Shown here piece by piece: positions 15,385 to 21,112 of a stretch of 21,112 bases of DNA. Source of the DNA: Treponema sp. (lineage in GTDB: Bacteria > Spirochaetota > Spirochaetia > Treponematales > Treponemataceae); contig JAGCTZ010000102.1 in NCBI GenBank assembly GCA_017963165.1, forward strand, positions 1-21,112, given 5' to 3'. Under the pieces are notes generated by a model that did not search any database, had not been told where the DNA came from, and saw only the letters and a list, made by a program, of their open reading frames with translations. Every line of letters starts with the position of its first letter. The first letter of the stretch is position 1. The position numbers and the translations under genes were made by a program.

Positions 15385-16598
15385 TGAAAAAGATAATTAG
15401 CTTTAATAAAGGATTTCTTCCTTGTGCAATAATCAGTTGCGCAGTTATTATTTTCGGTTTTGTCGGAATGTTCACACGCGGAGTTAATCTGGGTATTGAC
15501 TTTAGACCTGGTCTTATTGAAGAAGTTCGTGTTGCTCCTCCTGTTGCCGAAGTTACTTATAGTGGTGCTGCAAAGGTTTCTCTTGATTTGAGTGCCGGCC
15601 AGCTTGATGTTGTTATTACTGGTGTTGGAACAACTAACGAAACACGTTCAATCAACTTTAATGAAGTTACAACAGTTTCTGCTCTTGCAACAGAATTGAA
15701 TAAGATTGACGGTGTATCTACAAAGGTTTTGAACGGCTCATTCCCAACAACAAAGCTCTTCTTGAACTCTGCCGCTACAAATCAGCTTACAACAACTACA
15801 CTTTATATTTATCCGTCTGGAACTTCAGAAATTACAACTGATGATGTTCGCGATGCTCTTTCTTCAATCGAAGGCATTTCAATTAAACAGCTCGGAAATG
15901 GTGCAGATGCAAGCTATCAGATTCGTGCCGGTGTTGACGGAGAAGAATCTGGTGACGTAACTGCTAAGATTAATGAAAAGCTTTACAGCAAGTTCGGTAA
16001 AGAAAAAGTTGCAATCGTAAAGACCGACTTTATAGGATCTTCTTTCTCTAAATCAATTGCATTTAAGTCTATCATTATGTTCGTGCTTACAGTTCTTCTT
16101 ATCTGGCTTTATGCTGCAATTCGTTTCCACTGGGATTTTGCTCTTGGTTCTGTAATTGCATTGATCCACGATACACTTATTATGATGACTTTCATTATCT
16201 GGACACAGATGGAATTCTCTACAACTGTACTTGCTGCTGTTCTTACAATCATCGGTTACTCTATCAACGCTACGGTCGTAATTCTTGACCGTATCCGTTA
16301 TAACCTTAAGTTTATGCAGGAAGCAAAGACCTTTAATGATATCTTGAACAAGTCTTTGTCTGATACTTTGGTTCGTTCTGTTCTTACAACAGTTACAACA
16401 TTGTTCGCAGTTGTTGCTCTGTTTGTATTTACAACAGGAAGCATCAAAGACTTCTCTCTTGCACTTATTGTAGGTTTGATAAGCGGTGCATATTCTTCTA
16501 TCTTTATTTCAAGTGGTTTCATTTCTGCTTGCCGCAAGAACTGGAAACCAGAGTTTGGTGTTCACCACTCACTCAAAGCAGCAAAGAAAGACGAATAA
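15384..16598 (+). CDS. secF: Protein translocase subunit SecF with enlarged periplasmic domain
   Basis: SecF pairs with SecD to drive late steps of protein export. This copy has 404 residues, about 80-100 more than typical bacterial SecF. A first membrane helix (about 12-32) leads to GIDFRPG (37-43; the family has GIDFxGG). The periplasmic part extends to about residue 217, followed by five membrane helices. In the conserved GYSINDT motif the Asp is replaced by Ala296 (GYSINATVV), while the partner Arg331 (TLVRS) is kept. The extra residues lie in the Thr/Ser-rich periplasmic part. The gene overlaps secD by one base and is followed by a strong terminator, closing the operon. Confidence 0.96.
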   Translation: MKKIISFNKGFLPCAIISCAVIIFGFVGMFTRGVNLGIDFRPGLIEEVRVAPPVAEVTYSGAAKVSLDLSAGQLDVVITGVGTTNETRSINFNEVTTVSALATELNKIDGVSTKVLNGSFPTTKLFLNSAATNQLTTTTLYIYPSGTSEITTDDVRDALSSIEGISIKQLGNGADASYQIRAGVDGEESGDVTAKINEKLYSKFGKEKVAIVKTDFIGSSFSKSIAFKSIIMFVLTVLLIWLYAAIRFHWDFALGSVIALIHDTLIMMTFIIWTQMEFSTTVLAAVLTIIGYSINATVVILDRIRYNLKFMQEAKTFNDILNKSLSDTLVRSVLTTVTTLFAVVALFVFTTGSIKDFSLALIVGLISGAYSSIFISSGFISACRKNWKPEFGVHHSLKAAKKDE

Positions 16599-16620
16599 TC
16601 TGATAAAATAATTTATAAAG

Positions 16621-16657
16621 AGACCCGAGTTTTATTTAAACTTCGGGTCTTTTTTTT
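16621..16657 (+). terminator. Rho-independent terminator of the sec operon
   Basis: AGACCCGA (16621-16628) pairs perfectly with TCGGGTCT (16643-16650) around a 14-nt loop and is followed by seven T (16651-16657). It lies 22 nt after the secF stop. Confidence 0.9.
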
Positions 16658-16693
16658 AAACAAAAAAAATATATAAAAAAATAGAATTTAATT

Positions 16694-16848
16694 ATGATAA
16701 AAAATGCGGAGTGCGGGTTCTGATTTTGTGGAGCGTTGAACGCGGGAAGTGCGGGGCTGCCGCAGGCAGGTCTGCACTTCGGAATAATTTCCTATCCGCG
16801 TTCTCGGCGGAGCAAAATCAGGTTCCGCACGGGAGTATTTTTTATCAT
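16694..16848. repeat. Long nested palindromic element between secF and ispH
   Basis: This is a 155-bp element built of nested inverted repeats. From outside in: ATGATAAAAAAT (16694-16705) with 16837-16848, 12 bp perfect; GTGCGG (16711-16716) with 16825-16830; CTGATTTTG (16720-16728) with 16813-16821; GAACGCGG (16738-16745) with 16796-16803; GAAGTGC (16746-16752) with 16774-16780; and a central hairpin CTGCC-GCA-GGCAG (16757-16769). The core is much more GC-rich than its surroundings and holds no ORF. Its core ends (GCGGAGT and CAGGTTCCGCACGGGAG) recur in the shorter element after ispH, suggesting a small dispersed repeat family. Confidence 0.85.
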
Positions 16849-16872
16849 CTTTAGTATTTATTTTTTTTTTGA

Positions 16873-16878
16873 TATATT
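16873..16878 (+). promoter_or_regulatory. Possible -10 box for ispH
   Basis: TATATT ends 6 nt before the ispH ATG, which would place the transcription start on the A of the start codon. No good -35 box lies 17 nt upstream (TTTAGT) and the region is a T-tract, so this is tentative. No Shine-Dalgarno sequence is present. Confidence 0.35.
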
Positions 16879-16884
16879 TTTGTT

Positions 16885-17751
16885 ATGAACGTTATCCGTG
16901 CAAAAGTGTTGGGGTTCTGTTTTGGTGTTCGCCGCGCTGTTGAACTTGCAGAGCAGGCTCTTGCAGAATCTTCGAAGTCTCTGAGCCAGTCGAAGAGGAC
17001 TGTTTATTCACTTGGTCCTCTTATTCACAATGAAAGTGCGCTTGCAGATTTACAGAGCAGGAGACTTTGTACAGTAGAAGAATCAGATTTGCAGACAATT
17101 CCAGATGGTTCAACTGTGATTATCCGCGCGCACGGAGTTTCTCCAAAAGTTACCCAAGCCCTTGAAGCAAAAAATTGCAGGATTATTGATGCAACCTGTC
17201 CCCGCGTAAAAGCAAGTCAGAAAATGGTAGAACGCTATACAAATCAAAATGATTACGTAATAATCAGTGGCGACAAAAATCACGGTGAAATGATAGGTAT
17301 TGCTGGTTTTGCCGGAAAAAACTTCATACAGATTCAGAATGAACAGGAAGCCCGTTCAATAGATATTCCTGCTGGTGACAAAATAAATGTCATATTCATG
17401 AGCCAGACAACCTACAGTCCAAAGGAATTTGAAAAAATAGAATCAATTTTCCGCTCAAAGTCCAATAATCTTGCAGTAATGAATACAATATGTCCCGCCA
17501 CAAATGAAAGACAACAGGCCTTGTTGGAATTGTGCAAACAGGTAGAAGGCGTCCTGGTTATAGGAGGTAAAACCTCTGCCAATACAAAACGCCTGTATCA
17601 AACTGCCAAAGAAAATTGTCCCCACGCCGCCCACATCCAATCCGCCACCGACATCCCCCCAGAATTTTTCAACCTTAAAACCATCGGAATCACCGCCGGC
17701 GCATCAACCCCCGACAGTATAATCAGAGATGTGGAATTAAAGCTTCAATAA
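16885..17751 (+). CDS. ispH: 4-hydroxy-3-methylbut-2-enyl diphosphate reductase
   Basis: IspH is the last enzyme of the MEP pathway and makes IPP and DMAPP for undecaprenyl and quinone lipids. The 288-residue protein has the three cysteines that hold the iron-sulphur cluster: Cys12 in GFCFGVRRAV, Cys105 in DATCPRV and Cys203 in NTICPATNERQ. It also has substrate-binding His48 (GPLIHNE), His83 (RAHGVSP), His133 and Glu135 (NHGEMIG), SQTTYS (173-178) and TAGASTPDSII. Length is normal for the stand-alone enzyme. The gene is flanked by two related palindromic elements. Its last third uses many C-ending codons (CCC, GCC, ACC, ATC), unlike neighbours. There is no Shine-Dalgarno sequence. Confidence 0.96.
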   Translation: MNVIRAKVLGFCFGVRRAVELAEQALAESSKSLSQSKRTVYSLGPLIHNESALADLQSRRLCTVEESDLQTIPDGSTVIIRAHGVSPKVTQALEAKNCRIIDATCPRVKASQKMVERYTNQNDYVIISGDKNHGEMIGIAGFAGKNFIQIQNEQEARSIDIPAGDKINVIFMSQTTYSPKEFEKIESIFRSKSNNLAVMNTICPATNERQQALLELCKQVEGVLVIGGKTSANTKRLYQTAKENCPHAAHIQSATDIPPEFFNLKTIGITAGASTPDSIIRDVELKLQ

Positions 17752-17770
17752 TCTTATATGAATATATACT

Positions 17771-17817
17771 GAAAAACTGCGGAGTCAAAGGCAGGTTCCC
17801 CGCGGGAGCAGTTTTTC
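17771..17817. repeat. Short palindromic element after ispH
   Basis: GAAAAACTGC (17771-17780) and GCAGTTTTTC (17808-17817) form a perfect 10-bp inverted repeat around a 27-nt GC-rich centre. The centre begins GCGGAGT and ends CAGGTTCCCCGCGGGAG, matching 7 of 7 and 15 of 17 bases of the ends of the element at 16694-16848. It could serve as the ispH terminator (stem then T-run) and looks like an internally deleted relative of that element. Confidence 0.75.
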
Positions 17818-17842
17818 TATATGTTGTCGTATAATACACTTA

Positions 17843-17871
17843 TTGAAATGATTCCACATCTCATATATAAT
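17843..17871 (+). promoter_or_regulatory. Sigma-70 type promoter of ndk
   Basis: TTGAAA (17843-17848) and a consensus TATAAT (17866-17871) are separated by exactly 17 nt. The expected start near 17878 is 3 nt before the ATG at 17881. There is no Shine-Dalgarno sequence, so translation would be leaderless. Confidence 0.75.
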
Positions 17872-17880
17872 AGTTGCACT

Positions 17881-18324
17881 ATGAGTAGATGTTTTGTTAT
17901 GTTAAAACCAGGCGTTGTAAATCGTCGTCTGGTAGGTGAGGTTATTGAACGCCTCGAGAAAAAAGGTTTTAAACTTGTTGCAATGAAGATGGTTCACGTT
18001 TCTGGCGACCTTGCTGCAAAGCATTATGCAGAACACGAAGGTAAGCCATTTTATGAGGGTTTGGTGGACTATATTACTTCTGGTCCTGTTATTGCTATGG
18101 TATGGCAGGCAGATGATTGTGTTGCCTTAATAAGAAAATTTGTTGGCTCTACAAAGCCTAGCGAAGCTGCTCCTGGAACTATTCGTGGAGATTACTGTAT
18201 TCATACAGAACGCAATATTATTCATGCTTCTGACAGCGACGAAAGTGCTGAACGCGAAATAGCACTCTGGTTTAAAGAAGATGAAGTATTTGACTGGAAG
18301 GACTGCGAGGACGGCTGGTATTAG
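17881..18324 (+). CDS. ndk: Nucleoside diphosphate kinase
   Basis: Ndk transfers the gamma phosphate of ATP to nucleoside diphosphates through a phosphohistidine, balancing NTP and dNTP pools. The 147-residue protein has Lys9 in FVMLKPGVV, HYAEHEGKPFYEGLVDYI (48-65), TSGPVIAMVW, the nucleotide-binding APGTIRGDY (97-105) and the active His115 in NIIHASDSDESAERE. The usual KPDGVxR motif is KPGVVNRR here, which I recall from other Treponema Ndk proteins. An ATG at 17821 would add 20 unrelated residues and place the promoter inside the gene, so 17881 was chosen. The C-terminal tail (DWKDCEDGWY) is acidic. Confidence 0.95.
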   Translation: MSRCFVMLKPGVVNRRLVGEVIERLEKKGFKLVAMKMVHVSGDLAAKHYAEHEGKPFYEGLVDYITSGPVIAMVWQADDCVALIRKFVGSTKPSEAAPGTIRGDYCIHTERNIIHASDSDESAEREIALWFKEDEVFDWKDCEDGWY

Positions 18325-18330
18325 GCTACG

Positions 18331-18382
18331 ATCGAAAATCCGTTAAAAAACGAGCCGTAAGGGTCGTTTTAGGATTATCGAT
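18331..18382. repeat. Long imperfect hairpin between ndk and gpsA
   Basis: Nested arms pair in order: ATCGA (18331-18335) with TCGAT (18378-18382), ATCC (18338-18341) with GGAT (18372-18375), AAAACGA (18347-18353) with TCGTTTT (18364-18370), and CC with GG around a GTAA loop (18357-18360). There is no T-tract after it. It may be an mRNA-processing or stability element in an ndk-gpsA transcript. Confidence 0.65.
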
Positions 18383-18395
18383 AGAACGCCTCAGA

Positions 18396-18414
18396 GCGAC
18401 AGCTGTGCTGGCGC
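18396..18414. repeat. Second hairpin in the gpsA leader
   Basis: GCGACAGC (18396-18403) and GCTGGCGC (18407-18414) pair with one mismatch around a TGT loop, 13 nt after the previous hairpin and upstream of the gpsA AAGGAA (18427-18432). Confidence 0.5.
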
Positions 18415-18438
18415 GACTTGTATGCTAAGGAATAAATT

Positions 18439-19488
18439 ATGTCAGAAAAGACTGTAGGAATCATAGGTGGCGGTGCCTGGGGAACTGGTATTGCTCAGGC
18501 GCTGGCACGTGGAAATCACAAGGTTGAAATTTGGGCGCTGGAAGAAGATGTAGTTTCTTCTATAAATAATGAGCACGAAAACAAACGCTTCCTTCCTGGT
18601 TTTAAACTAAGCGAAAATATTACCTGTTCAAATGATATATGGCAGGTAGCCTTTGGAAAAGAATTTCTTTTTGTTGCTTCTCCTTCTATTTTTCTGGCAC
18701 AGACACTTGCAAAGATAAATACTGTTCCAAATATAATTGATGGTTCAACTGTAATTGCAGCCCTTACAAAGGGTTTTGTTCCTTCTCCTGACGGTCCTAA
18801 GCTTATTCTGGAAACAATTGAATCTGCTCTTCCAGAAGTTTATAAAGACTGCACGGTTTATGTTGCAGGTCCTAGTCATGCAGAAGAAGTAGCTATGGGA
18901 AAAATCACAGGTCTTGTTGCTGCTTCTCTTAATCCAAAAAATTCTATCCGTGTCCGCGAGCTTTTAAAGGTTCCTGGACTTATGGTATTCTCCAGCTTTG
19001 ATGTTATTGGTACTCAGATTTGTGCTGCTGCTAAAAACGTTGTAGCTGCAGTCTACGGCGCAATGGATGCAATTTCCGAAACAAGCGATATAGTCGGCGA
19101 CAATACAGAGTCTCTTTTGCTTGCTGCAGGCCTTAATGAAATACAGACTCTGGGTTTTGCAATGGGTGCAACTCATGCAGAAACTTTTACAAGCGTAAGT
19201 GGTGTAGGTGACCTTGATGTTACCTGTAAATCCAAATATGGACGTAACAGACGTTTTGGACAGGATATTGTAAAGACTGACATGCTTTCACGTTTTAAGA
19301 ATATTGATGATCTTATTGCAAATGTCGGAAAAATCGGCTATTTGCCGGAAGGTGCAATTGCATGTAAATATGTACACGAAATTGCCCAGAAAAAAGATCT
19401 TAAGCTTCCTTTGTGTAATGCACTGTACAAGGTTTTGAACAAAGAAAGTACTGTGGATCAGATGGTAAAAGAGTTGTTGAATTTGTAA
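18439..19488 (+). CDS. gpsA: Glycerol-3-phosphate dehydrogenase [NAD(P)+]
   Basis: GpsA reduces dihydroxyacetone phosphate to sn-glycerol-3-phosphate, the backbone of phospholipids, in the cytoplasm. The 349-residue protein has the dinucleotide-binding GGGAWGTGIAQ (10-20), NKRFLPG (48-54), ALTKGF with Lys111, VAGPSHAEEV (142-151), the catalytic Lys199 in CAAAKNVVA, and SGVGDLDVTC (254-263) followed by GRNRRFG (268-274). These fit GpsA well; length is slightly above the 330-340 usual. AAGGAA at 18427-18432 is 6 nt before the ATG. The 114-nt gap to ndk is filled by two hairpins. A perfect inverted repeat separates it from ffh. Confidence 0.96.
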   Translation: MSEKTVGIIGGGAWGTGIAQALARGNHKVEIWALEEDVVSSINNEHENKRFLPGFKLSENITCSNDIWQVAFGKEFLFVASPSIFLAQTLAKINTVPNIIDGSTVIAALTKGFVPSPDGPKLILETIESALPEVYKDCTVYVAGPSHAEEVAMGKITGLVAASLNPKNSIRVRELLKVPGLMVFSSFDVIGTQICAAAKNVVAAVYGAMDAISETSDIVGDNTESLLLAAGLNEIQTLGFAMGATHAETFTSVSGVGDLDVTCKSKYGRNRRFGQDIVKTDMLSRFKNIDDLIANVGKIGYLPEGAIACKYVHEIAQKKDLKLPLCNALYKVLNKESTVDQMVKELLNL

Positions 19489-19499
19489 TATAACCGGGG

Positions 19500-19556
19500 C
19501 CCTTCGAGAGCCTCAGGGACCCCTTAAACATTGTGGTCCCTGAGGCTCTCGAAGGG
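19500..19556. repeat. Perfect 22-bp inverted repeat (dispersed-repeat hairpin)
   Basis: The left arm (19500-19521, beginning CCCTTCGAGAGCCTCAGGG) and the right arm (19535-19556) are exact reverse complements around a 13-nt loop. No T-tract follows, so it is not a classical terminator; it ends 9 nt before the ffh GGAG. A near copy of one arm occurs inside the lytic transglycosylase gene at 9170-9191. From memory, sequences of this form are dispersed repeats in several bacterial genomes. Confidence 0.9.
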
Positions 19557-19575
19557 TCACCACTTGGAGTAATAA

Positions 19576-21000
19576 ATGTTAGAAAAAATAACAAATACCT
19601 TTAGTGACATTTTTAAGAAAATAAGTGGTAAGTCTACTATTACCGAAAAGAATATAGAAGAATCTGTAGAAGAAATCAAAATGGCCCTGCTTGAGGCCGA
19701 TGTAAATCTTCGTGTTGTACGCCGTTTTGTTAATTCTACTATAGAAGAAGCAAAGGGCGAAAAGGTTCTAAAATCTGTAAATCCGGGCCAGCAGTTTACA
19801 AAAATCATCTATGACAAGATGGTAAGCATGTTGGGTGATACCAAGACAGACCTCCATCTTAAAGGACCTGACACTCAGTCTGTTATCCTTATGCTTGGTC
19901 TTCAGGGTGCCGGTAAAACTACTGCTGCCCACAAGCTTGCTGCCCGCCTTAAAAAAGATGGACGCAAGGTTCTGCTTGCTGCCTGTGACTTAGTTCGTCC
20001 TGCTGCCGTAGAACAGCTTAGTCAGCTTGGTGAAAAAATTGGCGTCCCAGTTTATAAAGAAGATTCAAAGGATGCCGTAAAGAATGCACGTGATTCAATC
20101 GATTTTGCACGCAAAAACGGCTACGACACAATTATTATAGATACTGCCGGTCGACTTCAGATTGATGAAGAAATGATGGCCGAGCTTGTAAAAATCAAAA
20201 AGGTTACTGAACCTGTAGAAGTTCTGCTTGTTGCAGATGCCATGACAGGTCAGAATGCTGTTGATATTGCAAAGAGCTTTGACGAACAGCTTGGACTTTC
20301 CGGCGTTATTCTTACAAAGTTTGACTCAGATGCCCGTGGTGGTGCGGCTCTTTCTCTTAAAACAATTACAGGGAAACCAATTCTCTTTATTGGTACCGGC
20401 GAAAAAACAGAAGACTTTGAAGTATTCCATCCTGAACGAATTGCTTCGCGCATTCTTGGCATGGGTGATGTTGTTTCCCTCGTAGAAAAAGCACAGGAAA
20501 CAATGGACGAAGAAGCTGCCCTTAAAATGCAGAAAAAGCTTCAGCGTAATGAGTTCACACTTCAGGATTATCTTGAACAGTTCCAGCAGGTTAAAAAGAT
20601 GGGTAACATGCAGTCTATCATGGATATGATTCCTGGTATGAGCGGTATGGATGCTTCGCAGATGGATATGAGCGGTATGAAAAAGAACGAAGCAATTATC
20701 CAGAGTATGACCTACAAGGAGCGTTTGAATCATCTTATTATTGGACCAAGTCGCCGTAAGCGAATTGCAAAAGGCTCAGGCACAACAGTTGCCGACGTAA
20801 ACAAGCTCCTTAAACAGTTTGAAAAAACAAAGCTCATGATGAAAAAAATGTCCCGCAATAAAGGCATGCAGAACCGCATGATGAGCCAGATGGGCCTTGG
20901 CGGTGCCGGAGGTATGGGCGGTCTTGGTGGATTAGATCCAAGTGCTCTTAAAGGCATGGACATGAGCAAGCTTCAGGATCTGGCAAAGCGATTTAGATAA
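19576..21000 (+). CDS. ffh: Signal recognition particle protein Ffh (SRP54)
   Basis: Ffh binds 4.5S/SRP RNA and signal sequences and brings ribosomes to FtsY at the membrane. The 474-residue protein has the helical N domain (about 1-95), then a GTPase domain with P-loop GLQGAGKTT (108-116), CDLVRPAAVEQL (137-148), DTAGR (189-193), TKFDSDARGG (247-256) and GTGE (273-276). The M domain (about 320-440) is Met-rich and includes RRKRIAKGSGT, the RNA-binding region. The tail is Gly/Met-rich. Motif order and length are normal. GGAG at 19566-19569 is 6 nt before the ATG. In many bacteria rpsP follows, but the window ends before any next gene. Confidence 0.97.
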   Translation: MLEKITNTFSDIFKKISGKSTITEKNIEESVEEIKMALLEADVNLRVVRRFVNSTIEEAKGEKVLKSVNPGQQFTKIIYDKMVSMLGDTKTDLHLKGPDTQSVILMLGLQGAGKTTAAHKLAARLKKDGRKVLLAACDLVRPAAVEQLSQLGEKIGVPVYKEDSKDAVKNARDSIDFARKNGYDTIIIDTAGRLQIDEEMMAELVKIKKVTEPVEVLLVADAMTGQNAVDIAKSFDEQLGLSGVILTKFDSDARGGAALSLKTITGKPILFIGTGEKTEDFEVFHPERIASRILGMGDVVSLVEKAQETMDEEAALKMQKKLQRNEFTLQDYLEQFQQVKKMGNMQSIMDMIPGMSGMDASQMDMSGMKKNEAIIQSMTYKERLNHLIIGPSRRKRIAKGSGTTVADVNKLLKQFEKTKLMMKKMSRNKGMQNRMMSQMGLGGAGGMGGLGGLDPSALKGMDMSKLQDLAKRFR

Positions 21001-21112
21001 ATCCGGGGCGTTGCGCAACATCATCAACTTAAGACTAAAACGACGGTTTTAGATTACAGCCAAATTTATTAGCCTTATTAAACTGCCGTTTTTTAGATTT
21101 TGATTTCCGGAC
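21001..21112. other. Non-coding stretch after ffh with small palindromes
   Basis: No gene starts in this end stretch. It holds a perfect palindrome GTTGCGCAAC (21010-21019) and a 7-bp hairpin CTAAAAC-GACG-GTTTTAG (21035-21052). A later GCCGTTTTTTAGATT (21085-21099) resembles the right half of that hairpin (CGGTTTTAGATT). Together these might form a terminator for ffh, but none has the standard stem plus T-tract layout. Confidence 0.4.

Noticed and set aside
16861..16870. T-tract as a terminator after the 155-bp palindrome
   Set aside because: It is separated from the stem by 12 nt, and the sec operon already has a good terminator at 16621-16657.
17821..17880. Upstream ATG extension of ndk
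   Set aside because: The 20 extra residues are unlike any Ndk N-terminus and contain the predicted promoter.
19500..19556. Rho-independent terminator of gpsA
   Set aside because: The stem is long and perfect but no T-tract follows, and a related copy lies inside a coding region, which fits a dispersed repeat better.

Overview
The window looks like ordinary chromosome from a spirochaete of the genus Treponema, probably a gut, rumen or oral type rather than the small-genome pathogen. This is inference from protein character, not a search. The coding DNA is AT-rich. Ndk has the unusual N-terminal motif KPGVVNRR, Asd is of the archaeal/fungal type, there is a LacI-like/GGDEF fusion without a DNA-binding domain, and several lipoproteins have relaxed lipoboxes. 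There is an outer membrane (OmpA-like protein, lytic transglycosylase). I see no phage, transposase, CRISPR, tRNA or rRNA.

Layout. Positions 1-2136 hold dapA (5' end outside the window) and asd, two enzymes of the diaminopimelate/lysine branch, separated by a palindromic heptad-repeat element. Asd continues tightly into a small lipoprotein, galE and an M20 metallopeptidase (2144-4747). A separate promoter drives a large sensor protein (4805-6766). It converges, with only 3 bp between stop codons, on a three-gene minus-strand envelope operon running from 10512 down to 6770: TPR lipoprotein, MltD-like lytic transglycosylase with LysM, and OmpA-domain protein. A compact divergent promoter region (10513-10601) separates that operon from a plus-strand pair, a polytopic membrane protein overlapping a large TPR lipoprotein (10602-13072). 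Then come the Sec auxiliary operon yajC-secD-secF (13177-16598) with a clear terminator, ispH, ndk, gpsA and ffh (to 21000). The last 112 bases are non-coding.

How the genes fit together. Many of the genes serve the cell envelope: DAP for peptidoglycan, a sugar epimerase for surface glycans, a peptidoglycan hydrolase and a peptidoglycan-binding protein, the Sec/SRP export machinery, isoprenoid precursor supply (ispH) and glycerol-3-phosphate for phospholipids (gpsA). The 653-residue sensor is the most unusual protein. It joins a sugar-binding-type domain and a possible GAF-like region to a GGDEF domain whose active site is degraded but whose c-di-GMP inhibitory site is intact, so it may be a c-di-GMP receptor rather than a cyclase.

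The most interesting non-coding signals are two. First, several genes have well-spaced sigma-70 promoters whose -10 box lies only 6-9 nt before the ATG, with no Shine-Dalgarno sequence, predicting leaderless mRNAs. Second, there are several families of palindromic intergenic repeats. One is a dispersed CCCTTCGA...CTCAGGG repeat that occurs both as a perfect hairpin before ffh and, in frame, as the last unit of a heptapeptide array in the lytic transglycosylase. I did not find a convincing new multi-gene system.
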